Positions 6,170 to 13,275 are shown, numbered from the stretch's first letter. The stretch: 13,707 nt of DNA from Actinomycetes bacterium (GCA_023442845.1 JAEZXC010000008.1:1-13707); one strand, 5' to 3'. Notes: a model not told the origin generated them from the letters alone. Numbers and translations are program-made.

Positions 6170-7468
6170 ATGTCAGCCGAGTCCGTCGTCACGATCGCGC
6201 GTGACCTCATCAGAATTGATACGTCGAACTATGGGGATGCGCCGGGACCTGGCGAGCGTGCTGCCGCTGAGTATGTCGCGACGTTTCTGAGCGACCTTGG
6301 TCTTGAGCCGGTGGTGCGGGAGTCGGCGCCACGGCGCACAAGCCTCACCGCATTGTGGAAGGGTGTGGATCCACATCGCCCGCCCCTTGTCGTCCATGGC
6401 CACCTCGATGTGGTGCCAGCTTTCGCCGACGACTGGTCTGTCGATCCATTTGGCGGGGAGGTCAAGGATGGGATGGTGTGGGGTCGCGGCGCCGTTGACA
6501 TGAAAGGCATCAACGCGATGTACCTCGAGGCTGCGCGGCGCCTCGTCAGCGAAGGGCGCAAGCCTGCTCGGGACATCGTCTTCGCCTTCTTCGCAGACGA
6601 GGAGCACGGCGGCGCACACGGCGCCAAATGGATGGTCGAGAACCATCCCGACGATTTTCATGGCGCCACCGAAGCGGTGTCTGAGGTCGGCGGATTCTCA
6701 ATTCAGCTCGGTGACAAGCGCACGTATCTCATTCAAACGGGGGAAAAGGGTATCCAGTGGCTGCGTCTCATTGCCTCAGGCACACAGGGGCACGGGTCAC
6801 TTGTGCATCGCGACAACGCGGTGACGCACCTGGCAACAGCGCTCGCGCGCATTGGCGTGCACAAGTGGCCCCTCGACATCACTCCGACGGTGGACAGGCT
6901 CTTGCGCGGTGCCGCACAGATTCTGGACATCGATTACGAGCCAACCGAAGAGCGCATCGCCGAGATCATCGAGCGGTTTGGTCCTGTCGCCCGCATGATT
7001 GAAGGCACCGTCAGAAATACGTCGAACCCTACGATGATGGACGCGGGCTACAAAGTGAATGTCGTCCCAGACACCGCGGAAGGGTATGTCGATACGCGGT
7101 ATCTGCCCGGACAACAGGAGAGCGTGCTGCGCACCGTTGAGGAACTCGCCGGCACCCACGTGAAGGTTGAGCAGTACATCGAAGAACGCGCGCTCGATCT
7201 CCCATTCGATACTCCGATTGTGGGCAAGATGATCGATGCCCTGCGCACCGTTGATGCCGATGCGGCCGTTCTCCCGTATCTCATGATGGGTGGGACGGAC
7301 AACAAGCATCTTGCTGAGCTCGGAATCGCAGGTTACGGCTTCGCTCCGCTCAAACTTCCCGCTGATCTTGATTTTGGATCGCTTTTCCACGGCATTGACG
7401 AGCGGGTCCCTGTCGAGAGTCTCACGGTAGGCACCGACGTCATGGTGGAGTTCCTCACCGATTGTTGA
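6170..7468 (+). CDS. M20 family zinc metallopeptidase
   Basis: This 432-residue cytoplasmic hydrolase carries all the metal-site motifs of the M20/ArgE/DapE/carboxypeptidase family. VVHGHLDVVP gives ligand H78 and catalytic-site D80. WGRGAVDMKG gives bridging D110. FADEEHGG gives catalytic base E144 and ligand E145. E172 in SEVGG is the likely next ligand and H407 in LFHGIDERV the last. A dimerisation (lid) domain is expected between about 185 and 310. MMGGTDNKHLAELG near the C-terminus is also typical of the M20 group found across actinobacteria, often near uppP. The substrate (a dipeptide, acyl-amino acid or similar) cannot be read from sequence. The length is normal. ATG 6170 has no Shine-Dalgarno but a -10-like hexamer just upstream, supporting leaderless expression. 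Confidence 0.93.
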   Translation: MSAESVVTIARDLIRIDTSNYGDAPGPGERAAAEYVATFLSDLGLEPVVRESAPRRTSLTALWKGVDPHRPPLVVHGHLDVVPAFADDWSVDPFGGEVKDGMVWGRGAVDMKGINAMYLEAARRLVSEGRKPARDIVFAFFADEEHGGAHGAKWMVENHPDDFHGATEAVSEVGGFSIQLGDKRTYLIQTGEKGIQWLRLIASGTQGHGSLVHRDNAVTHLATALARIGVHKWPLDITPTVDRLLRGAAQILDIDYEPTEERIAEIIERFGPVARMIEGTVRNTSNPTMMDAGYKVNVVPDTAEGYVDTRYLPGQQESVLRTVEELAGTHVKVEQYIEERALDLPFDTPIVGKMIDALRTVDADAAVLPYLMMGGTDNKHLAELGIAGYGFAPLKLPADLDFGSLFHGIDERVPVESLTVGTDVMVEFLTDC

Positions 7469-7574
7469 GCGCGCTGCGCCAGATTGTGTCAGCATCCACT
7501 CACATGCCCTTCAAACTGGGGGCACTGAGGTCGATTGGCTGACCGTTGAGTGATACGAGCGGCAGGGGGCACGC

Positions 7575-9173
7575 ATGGCAGCAGTGACGCTTGCCATTTT
7601 GCTCGTCGCATTGGTTAGCTGCGCGCTTTTGCTGGTCGGACTGTCCCGGGCTGGTCATCGGTCCGCTACAGCGCCACCGCTGCGCTTCGCGGTCATCGCG
7701 ATCATGGTGTGGATCACGATCAATCTCAACATCGTGTTGTCCGAGCCGGACGATCCCGCCTTTGTCGCCATGTGGGGGCTGCCGGCGGCGGCGGCAGTAG
7801 CGGCTGGTGCTACTGCGGTAGCGTCGGCGCTTGTCTCACCCCGGTGGCGCATGTCGGTGTCCACCTGGTCGCTCCTGTCGATTCATCCGACCGTCATGAT
7901 GGTGTGCGCCATCGTGCCTCCGTGGCAACACCTCATTTACACAACTGCGAACGACGGCACTGTCCAGCATGGACCGCTCATCTACGTCCACTCCGCAGTG
8001 ATGGTCGCACTCATCATCGCCGCACTCGCGCGGGTGATGCGGGCGCGTAGCCGCCTGCCCGCGATCGCCGCTATGAGCGGCTGGATGATCGCGCTGAGTT
8101 GGCTCGCGCCGCTCTTGGGCGCGGCGATTTCGATCTCGCGTTCCGTTCCCGCGGGCGTCGATATCACGTCCGCAGGGGCTGCCGTGTCGGCGGTGATGCT
8201 GTGGGTCGGCGCCTTGCGCCCCGGACTACTCGAACTCCAGCCGATCGCACGCGACTGGGTCTTTGACAAGCTTCACGATGCCGTCTTTGTTGTGGGGGTG
8301 GACGGCGCGCTTGTTGATGCGAACGACGGCGCCCGGCGTTTGCTCGACAGCCATGGTCTTGATGCTGACGCACCACACCTGCACCTCCGAGATGTGTTTG
8401 CCGAGTTCGCTCACGTGCTCGACTCGCACAACGTCGATGGGGTCGAGGTGGAGCTCTCTGGTAGGGCCCAGCCGTACATTGCGTGGGTGACGGCAACTCC
8501 AATCGAAAGGCATCCGGGCCTGCCCCTCGGCTCTCTCGTGCAGGTGCGTGACATCACCGAAACGGCGCTTCACCATCGGGAGAACGAATCGATGCGGTTG
8601 GCACTTGAGGCCGAATCCCAGGTTAACGCGCAACTGCGCGTCGAATTGTCTGAGCAAGTCATGCGCGATCCGGCGACGGGACTGCGGAACCGCCGCTTTG
8701 TTGGCGCCAACCTGCCTGCGATGATGCTGCGCGCAAGCGCCGAAGGCGAACCTTTCAGCATCCTCATGGTTGACATTGACCACTTCAAGCAGATCAACGA
8801 CGACTACGGGCACACCGTTGGCGACCGAGTGATCGCGGCGGTTGCCAACGCGTTAAGCGAGGGCGCGCCTCCTGATGCGGAAGTGGTGCGATTTGGGGGC
8901 GAGGAGTTCTTGGTTGTGCTTCCGGGTGCAAATGCGCGAGACGCTTTCAGTACTGCGGAGAGTCTCAGAGCAGCGTGCGGCCGGCTCGTCGTGCCCACGC
9001 GGGACGGACGCGTCACCCTCCGGGTGAGCGCTGGAGTCGCCACAGCCACCGGGGCGCACGACGGTGCTGATCACCTCATCGATGATGCGGACCGTGCGCT
9101 CTATGCAGCGAAACAGGCGGGGCGAGACCGTACTGAGATGTGGCAAGCAGACATCGCTGACGAGCCTGTCTAG
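7575..9173 (+). CDS. Membrane-bound diguanylate cyclase (7TM sensor, PAS, GGDEF)
   Basis: This 532-residue protein makes cyclic di-GMP from two GTP. The N-terminal 215 residues hold about seven hydrophobic segments and resemble the 7TM region found before many histidine kinases and cyclases. A PAS-like domain (about 225-330) starts at RDWVFDKLHDAVFVVGVDG. A short coiled stretch leads to the GGDEF domain (about 363-522): DPATGLRNRRF at 365-375, VDIDHFKQINDDYGH with metal ligand D400, and RFGGEEF with GGEEF at 441-445, so it should be active. The nine residues before GGEEF read PPDAEVVRF, so the RxxD inhibitory I-site is missing. No EAL domain is present. ATG 7575 follows AGGGGG at a 5-nt spacing. 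Its TAG stop overlaps that of the convergent DUF5703 gene. Confidence 0.92.
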   Translation: MAAVTLAILLVALVSCALLLVGLSRAGHRSATAPPLRFAVIAIMVWITINLNIVLSEPDDPAFVAMWGLPAAAAVAAGATAVASALVSPRWRMSVSTWSLLSIHPTVMMVCAIVPPWQHLIYTTANDGTVQHGPLIYVHSAVMVALIIAALARVMRARSRLPAIAAMSGWMIALSWLAPLLGAAISISRSVPAGVDITSAGAAVSAVMLWVGALRPGLLELQPIARDWVFDKLHDAVFVVGVDGALVDANDGARRLLDSHGLDADAPHLHLRDVFAEFAHVLDSHNVDGVEVELSGRAQPYIAWVTATPIERHPGLPLGSLVQVRDITETALHHRENESMRLALEAESQVNAQLRVELSEQVMRDPATGLRNRRFVGANLPAMMLRASAEGEPFSILMVDIDHFKQINDDYGHTVGDRVIAAVANALSEGAPPDAEVVRFGGEEFLVVLPGANARDAFSTAESLRAACGRLVVPTRDGRVTLRVSAGVATATGAHDGADHLIDDADRALYAAKQAGRDRTEMWQADIADEPV

Positions 9174-9427
9174 ACCGTATCGGTCCGCTGAACTCGCAGT
9201 GCACGGCGCCGGAGCCACACTCGCCGCGCGCCTCCTTCGAACAGGACGGAACGCGCGAGTTCCCAGCTTCCATACTCGGCTTGTTCGCTCAAGAGCTTGG
9301 CGGCTTCTGCCCGCGTGATGTCACGCGGGATGTCGACCACTCGCCACTGCAGATGGGAGCCAGTAGGGGCAGCGGCCCGCCGTGGCGTGATGATGTGGCC
9401 GGCCGCGATCTTTGTTGCATCAGTCAT
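9170..9427 (-). CDS. DUF5703 family small protein
   Basis: This 85-residue protein fits an actinobacterial family I recognise as DUF5703: WRVVDIPRDITRAEAAKLL (28-46), QAEYGSWELARSVLF (49-63) and RRVWLRRRALR (68-78). The function is unknown. The small predicted alpha/beta fold and basic C-terminus (three arginines in WLRRR) suggest a cytoplasmic protein that may bind nucleic acid or another acidic partner; that is only inference. I chose ATG 9427 because GGGAG lies just upstream. The ATG at 9439 would add MGVK. The gene sits between a diguanylate cyclase (overlapping stop codons) and a divergent gene for an extremely acidic protein whose start is only 43 bp away. Homologues tend to lie near M20 peptidase and uppP genes, as here. 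Confidence 0.75.
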   Translation of the reverse strand: MTDATKIAAGHIITPRRAAAPTGSHLQWRVVDIPRDITRAEAAKLLSEQAEYGSWELARSVLFEGGARRVWLRRRALRVQRTDTV

Positions 9428-9443
9428 CTTCACTCCCATCTAA

Positions 9444-9456
9444 CCCTGTGACAGGG
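9444..9456. promoter_or_regulatory. Palindrome in the DUF5703/acidic-protein divergent gap
   Basis: CCCTGT-G-ACAGGG is a perfect 6-bp inverted repeat around one base, in the short gap between two divergent starts and immediately upstream of the -10-like hexamer at 9458-9463. It is well placed to be an operator for either gene. A chance palindrome cannot be excluded. Confidence 0.35.
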
Positions 9457-9457
9457 G

Positions 9458-9463
9458 TAACGT
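9458..9463 (+). promoter_or_regulatory. Candidate -10 for a leaderless acidic-protein gene
   Basis: TAACGT (TANNNT) ends seven nt before ATG 9471, so transcription would begin at or beside the start codon. There is no Shine-Dalgarno and no clear -35. Confidence 0.4.
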
Positions 9464-9470
9464 CATATGC

Positions 9471-9770
9471 ATGACCGTGAATGCCCGCGAAGCACTCCGC
9501 CACCTCGTTGCCGCGCTCGAGGCGCATCTGGAGGCCGTCGAGCAGCGCCGTAGTGCCGCCGACGCCGCCGTGGACGATGCTTTCGACGCCGTTGCGGCAG
9601 CGTTTGAGCGGTATGACGAAGCTCTCGATGCGGAGCATGGAGAGTCACTGCCGCTCGTCATTGACGACGGCGATGATGACGACGACTTCGACGAGGATGC
9701 ACTTGACCCGCACGCGGAAGAGAACGAGGACGACCTGGACGATGACATCGAGGAGTTCGACCTGCGATAG
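9471..9770 (+). CDS. Small, extremely acidic protein of unknown function
   Basis: A 99-residue protein with two distinct parts. Residues 1-52 are predicted helical, rich in Ala, Leu and Glu (AREALRHLVAALEAHLEAVE, then DDAFDAVAAAFERYDEALD), and could form a helical hairpin or coiled coil. Residues 65-98 are an acidic tail in which about 22 of 34 residues are Asp or Glu, including five consecutive Asp. I do not recognise a named family. Coding is supported by the consistent frame, the organised N-terminal half and the lack of any other gene here; the tail is encoded by many GAC and GAT codons mixed together, not a simple DNA repeat. It starts divergently from the DUF5703 gene and ends 30 bp from the convergent aldo/keto reductase stop. 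Binding to a basic partner, acting as a DNA mimic, or a chaperone-like role are possibilities only. Confidence 0.7.
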   Translation: MTVNAREALRHLVAALEAHLEAVEQRRSAADAAVDDAFDAVAAAFERYDEALDAEHGESLPLVIDDGDDDDDFDEDALDPHAEENEDDLDDDIEEFDLR

Positions 9771-9800
9771 GTCACGCGGTCACCTCCCGAGATCATGTGT

Positions 9801-10763
9801 CTAGCGCCGTTCTGGGTACCCAATCGGCGGCGCGGAGATATCGTCGAGCGCCTCACGAATTGCGGGCGGCAAGGTGAGGTCTTCGCTCGCCAAGCTAACG
9901 CGCAACTGCTCCGCGGTGCGCGCGCCCACGATGGCTGAGGCAACGCCTGGTGCATCCCGCACCCACGCAAGAGCGACTTCGTGAGGGCTCCGCCCTAGTC
10001 CATCCGATGCCGTGCGGAGGGCCGCAACAATCGATGCCGCACGCGCATTGAGGTACGGCTCGACAAACCCGGAAAGATGGTCCGATGCAGCGCGCGAATC
10101 CGCAGGGATGGCGTTGTGATACTTCCCCGTGAGCACTCCACGGCCAAGTGGTGACCACGCCATGACGCCGAGGCCGAGCGCCGACGCTGCGGGCACCACC
10201 TCTCTCTCAATGCCACGTTCGAGGAGGGAGTACTCCATCTGCACGACTGCCGGAGCAGTCTCTGGTCGGGCGAGCGTCGCGGCGCGCGCGAGAGCCCAGC
10301 CAGGAAAGTTCGAGAGGCCTACATGCCGAGCGCGGCCTGAGTTCAGTGCCACCTCAAGAGCGTGCATCGTCTCTTCAAGTGGTGTGACAGGGTCAAAAGC
10401 GTGGACCAGCCACATGTCGACATGGTCGGTACCCATGCGCTTGAGCGACCCATCCAGCGTGTCGAGCAGCGCACCGCGCGAAGCGTCGATGACTCCGCCC
10501 TCTGGCGTGCGCCGCACACCCGCCTTCGTACACAGTTGCACCTCGTCGCGCGTGAACGCTTCGGCAAGCAATGACCCGATGACGCGTTCCGCCTCACCGT
10601 TCGCATACGTGGCTGCGGTGTCGAGGAGGGTGCCACCAGCGTCGAGGAAGTTCTCAAGGAGGAGCGCGGCTTCGTCGGCAGACGTGTCACGGGACCACGT
10701 CATCGTGCCAAGGGCCAAGCGTGAGACTTCGGCCCCACGCGCACCCAATCGCCTCACCTGCAT
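9801..10763 (-). CDS. Aldo/keto reductase
   Basis: This 320-residue NADPH-dependent oxidoreductase has a (beta/alpha)8 barrel. The catalytic tetrad is intact: D48 and Y53 in LLDTAATYANGEAE, K80 in LCTKAG and H121 in WLVHAFD. HVGLSNFPGW and VVQMEYSLLERG follow, then AWSPLGRGVLTGKY, the usual signatures of the YajO/Tas-like bacterial group. The C-terminal cofactor-binding strand reads AIVGARTAEQL. The carbonyl substrate cannot be predicted. The frame is open upstream to 10937, but those 58 residues are Arg-rich and atypical; homologues begin near M-x-V-R-R-L-G. TAGTTT ends seven nt before ATG 10763 on the minus strand, supporting that start and a leaderless mRNA. It is divergent from uppP across a 66-bp gap. 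Confidence 0.93.
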   Translation of the reverse strand: MQVRRLGARGAEVSRLALGTMTWSRDTSADEAALLLENFLDAGGTLLDTAATYANGEAERVIGSLLAEAFTRDEVQLCTKAGVRRTPEGGVIDASRGALLDTLDGSLKRMGTDHVDMWLVHAFDPVTPLEETMHALEVALNSGRARHVGLSNFPGWALARAATLARPETAPAVVQMEYSLLERGIEREVVPAASALGLGVMAWSPLGRGVLTGKYHNAIPADSRAASDHLSGFVEPYLNARAASIVAALRTASDGLGRSPHEVALAWVRDAPGVASAIVGARTAEQLRVSLASEDLTLPPAIREALDDISAPPIGYPERR

Positions 10764-10770
10764 GCGAGCG

Positions 10771-10776
10771 AAACTA
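10771..10776 (-). promoter_or_regulatory. Candidate -10 for a leaderless aldo/keto reductase gene
   Basis: On the minus strand TAGTTT is followed by seven nt and then ATG 10763. There is no Shine-Dalgarno in that interval and no clear -35. Confidence 0.4.
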
Positions 10777-10815
10777 CCTGCCGTGTCCGTGTCCGTGGTG
10801 GCGGCGCGCGGAAGG

Positions 10816-10821
10816 TAGCGT
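10816..10821 (+). promoter_or_regulatory. Candidate -10 for uppP
   Basis: TAGCGT (TANNNT) ends eight nt before ATG 10830. A GGAAGG at 10810-10815 is too far from that ATG to be its ribosome binding site, although it would suit a TTG at 10821. No -35 is apparent. Confidence 0.35.
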
Positions 10822-10829
10822 TGTGCGTC

Positions 10830-11696
10830 ATGACGTGGTGGGAAGCAGTCGTACTTGGTCTCGTCCAAGGCTTGACGGAGTTCTTGCCGATCTCGTCTTC
10901 CGCGCATGTGCGCGTGCTCGGACCGCTGTTGCCGCACGGAGACGATCCCGGCGCCGCGTTCACTGCGATCATCCAGCTCGGCACGGAAGCCGCGGTGCTC
11001 GTGTACTTCTGGAAGGACATCGTCCGCATTGTCTCAGCATGGCTTCGCGCCCTCGCAGGGCGGGACGGGCGCGACCGCGGTGCACGGTTTGGCGCGCACA
11101 ACGCCGACGCTCGTCTTGGGTGGTGGGTCATCCTCGGCTCGCTGCCGATCGTCGCTGTGGGGCTGACGTTTCAAGAAGCGATTGAGTCGAGCCTGCGTCA
11201 CCTTTACATCACCGCTGTTGTGCTGGCGGTCTTCGGCCTTGTCCTGGGTTGGGTGGACCGTGCCCGACCCGCGACGCGCGAACTTTCTGACCTAAAACTG
11301 AAGGACGCTGTTGTGCTCGGCCTTGCGCAGGCGGCCGCCGTGGTGCCGGGTGTATCACGGTCGGGAGGCACGATTACCGCGGGACGTCTCCTTGGCCTGA
11401 CGCGCACAGCGGCTGCTCGGTATTCATTCCTCTTGGCAATTCCAGCCGTCATCGGCTCGGCTGTCTTCGAAATCGCGACGAACTCGGGGGAGATCACGCA
11501 AGCAGGCGGTCCCGGCATCGCGGCGACGGTCATTGCGACGTTCGTCGCCTTTGGCGTCGGTTATGCGGTCATCGTGTGGTTCTTGCGACTTGTCACGACC
11601 CGCTCGTTTATGCCGTTTGTTGTGTACCGCATTGGCTTCGCGGCCCTCATCGTCGTCCTTGTTGCCACCGGCACTGTCGCGGCCACTGGTTCTTAG
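10830..11696 (+). CDS. uppP: Undecaprenyl-diphosphate phosphatase
   Basis: This 288-residue integral membrane enzyme dephosphorylates undecaprenyl diphosphate, recycling the lipid carrier for peptidoglycan and other envelope polymers; its excess gives bacitracin resistance in other bacteria. The two catalytic motifs are intact: QGLTEFLPISSSAH at 13-26 (the (E/Q)xxxE motif, with E17, and H26) and PGVSRSGGT at 173-181, with R177. Multiple hydrophobic helices fill the rest. The loop at about 75-95 is basic. ATG 10830 matches the family's usual N-terminus; TTG 10821, nine bases upstream, would add three residues. The gene is divergent from the aldo/keto reductase, and its TAG stop is separated by one base from the stop of the convergent PAC2 gene. 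If the upstream GT-C protein uses a polyprenyl-phosphate sugar, both draw on the same lipid pool. Confidence 0.96.
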   Translation: MTWWEAVVLGLVQGLTEFLPISSSAHVRVLGPLLPHGDDPGAAFTAIIQLGTEAAVLVYFWKDIVRIVSAWLRALAGRDGRDRGARFGAHNADARLGWWVILGSLPIVAVGLTFQEAIESSLRHLYITAVVLAVFGLVLGWVDRARPATRELSDLKLKDAVVLGLAQAAAVVPGVSRSGGTITAGRLLGLTRTAAARYSFLLAIPAVIGSAVFEIATNSGEITQAGGPGIAATVIATFVAFGVGYAVIVWFLRLVTTRSFMPFVVYRIGFAALIVVLVATGTVAATGS

Positions 11697-11697
11697 G

Positions 11698-12570
11698 TCA
11701 GCCTGAAGCGGTTCCTGGCCCGTCGTCTCGACGGCGCAAGAATCGTTCAAACTCGGCCGCGATGGCATCGCCCGACGCTTCAGGGAGGCTCGTCTCATCG
11801 AGGAGCGCCTCGAGTTGTTGGACGTGCTGAGCAATCTCATCGTCGTCTTCCGCGAGCTCGTCTGCACCGCGCTGCCATGCGGCCGCGTCATCGGCGAGGT
11901 CGCCGAGGTCAACGGGGAAGCCAATGAGGCGCTCGAGTTGGCCCATGAGCGCGACGGTGGCCTTGGGGCTCGGCGGGTGCGCCACGTAGTGGGGCACTCC
12001 CACCCACATCGACAGCACAGTGATGCCGCGCAGCGCCGCTTCGTGTCCAAGCACGCCGACAATCCCGGTTGGGCCTTCGTAATCTGACGCCTCGAGCCCA
12101 TATCGACGCCGAGCCTCGGGCTCTTCAGAGGTGACGAATGTGGGAAGGGGACGGGTGTGCGGCACATCGACGAGGAGGGCCCCGCATGTGATGAGCGTCG
12201 TCACCTCAAGGTCCTCAGCGAAATCAAGGAGTTCGTTGCAGAACTGGCGCCATCGGGTTGACGGTTCGATTCCCCGCGCAAGGCTGACACGGCGGTCCGC
12301 ATTCGAGACCGCCGCACAGGTCGAGATGACGGTACCTGGCCAGGCAATTACCCGTTCGCCGTTAGGCAGACGCGAAATCGTCGGGCGGTTCACTTGGAAG
12401 TCGTGATAGTCCTCGGGGTCGAGAGCGCCGTACTCCTGCGCGTTCCACACGCGCGCGAGGTGGTCGATCGCGTGCGACGCGGCATTGCCGGCGTCGTTCC
12501 ACCCCTCAAACGCCGCGATCATGATGGATTCGCGCTCAGGGTCGGTTGGTGCGGGCAACGGCTCGGTCAT
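11698..12570 (-). CDS. PAC2 family protein
   Basis: This 290-residue protein of the PAC2 (proteasome assembly chaperone 2-like) superfamily covers the domain from about 14 to 225. Recognisable stretches are MIAAFEGWNDAGNAA (17-31), ITCGALLVDVPHTRPLP, YEGPTGIVGVLGHEA and SMWVGVPHYVAHPPSPKAT, all typical of the actinobacterial group that includes M. tuberculosis Rv2125. The biochemical role in bacteria is not settled; a link to proteasome or protein-complex assembly is inferred from the eukaryotic relatives. The C-terminal 65 residues are acidic and helical (QRGADELAEDDDEIAQHVQQ). ATG 12570 has TAGGCT six nt upstream, so it is probably leaderless. An internal ATG at residue 17 is a less likely start. 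It is divergent from the HAD gene across 24 bp and convergent with uppP. Confidence 0.92.
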   Translation of the reverse strand: MTEPLPAPTDPERESIMIAAFEGWNDAGNAASHAIDHLARVWNAQEYGALDPEDYHDFQVNRPTISRLPNGERVIAWPGTVISTCAAVSNADRRVSLARGIEPSTRWRQFCNELLDFAEDLEVTTLITCGALLVDVPHTRPLPTFVTSEEPEARRRYGLEASDYEGPTGIVGVLGHEAALRGITVLSMWVGVPHYVAHPPSPKATVALMGQLERLIGFPVDLGDLADDAAAWQRGADELAEDDDEIAQHVQQLEALLDETSLPEASGDAIAAEFERFLRRRDDGPGTASG

Positions 12571-12594
12571 TCATCCAGCCTAGACTGCTGACCC
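12571..12594. promoter_or_regulatory. 24-bp divergent promoter with overlapping -10 hexamers
   Basis: The whole gap between the PAC2 ATG (12568-12570, minus) and the HAD GTG (12595-12597, plus) is 24 bp. The plus strand reads TAGACT at 12581-12586, eight nt before the GTG. The minus strand reads TAGGCT over 12582-12577, six nt before the ATG. Both fit TANNNT and they share the TA at 12581-12582. No Shine-Dalgarno is present for either gene, so both messages should be leaderless. Clear -35 elements are not visible. Confidence 0.55.
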
Positions 12595-13275
12595 GTGACC
12601 CCACGTGAACTACCAGCCGCCGTGCTGTGGGATATGGACGGCACTCTCATCGACTCCGAGCCTTATTGGATTGATGCCGAGATGGCACTTGCGGAGCGCT
12701 TTGGTGCGACGTGGACGTATGACGATGCACTGACGCTCGTGGGAAGCCCCCTCGATGTCTCGGCGGAGATCCTGCAAGCCGCGGGTATTGAGCTGCCGAT
12801 TGAGGCAATCATCGAGGACTTGCTCAGTAGCGTCACAGCCCGTGCGCGCGCACATTTGCCGTGGATGGACGATGCCCGCAGTCTCCTTGAGGCGTTGCAC
12901 GACGCTGGGATTCCGTGCGCTCTTGTCACGATGTCGCGTGGGGCGTTTGTTGACGCATTTCTCGATGCGGCGGGAGATCTCTTTGACGTCGTCGTGACCG
13001 GGGATGAGGTGTCACGCGGGAAGCCTGATCCCGAGGCGTACCTCCTTGCGGCGCATCGACTCGGTGTGAATGCCGCCGACTGCGTTGCGATCGAGGATTC
13101 GGCAGCAGGGGTTCGGAGCGCTCACGCCTCCGCCGCGCGAACGATTGGGGTCACTCGACATGTCGATGTCCCACAGATTGACGGGATCGCGCGCGTTACT
13201 TCTCTTCACGGCGTCACCGTTGACGATGTGCGTGCATTTGCGCGCGGCGAGTTGCCGCTCTCACTCGCCGGCTGA
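12595..13275 (+). CDS. HAD superfamily phosphatase (beta-phosphoglucomutase-like subfamily)
   Basis: This 226-residue cytoplasmic hydrolase has all four HAD motifs. Motif I is LWDMDGTLIDSEP, with nucleophile D13 and general acid D15. Motif II is T112 in ALVTMS. Motif III is K143 in RGKPDPEAY. Motif IV is E167/D168 in IEDSAAG. The helical cap lies between motif I and II (about residues 18-90), as in phosphoglucomutase, GPH and related phosphatases. The substrate is not predictable; sugar phosphates are common in this group. Translation starts at GTG 12595 with no Shine-Dalgarno and a TAGACT hexamer just upstream. The last 15 bp overlap the 3' end of the convergent RecB-like gene. Confidence 0.93.
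   Translation: MTPRELPAAVLWDMDGTLIDSEPYWIDAEMALAERFGATWTYDDALTLVGSPLDVSAEILQAAGIELPIEAIIEDLLSSVTARARAHLPWMDDARSLLEALHDAGIPCALVTMSRGAFVDAFLDAAGDLFDVVVTGDEVSRGKPDPEAYLLAAHRLGVNAADCVAIEDSAAGVRSAHASAARTIGVTRHVDVPQIDGIARVTSLHGVTVDDVRAFARGELPLSLAG

Noticed and set aside
7469..7574. A promoter or c-di-GMP riboswitch in the gap before the diguanylate cyclase.
   Set aside because: No convincing -10/-35 pair and no GEMMI-like structure could be recognised in the 106 bp; only the AGGGGG ribosome binding site is clear.
10764..10937. A 58-residue N-terminal extension of the aldo/keto reductase.
   Set aside because: The residues are Arg-rich and unlike the family, they would overlap the divergent uppP start, and a -10-like hexamer sits directly before ATG 10763.
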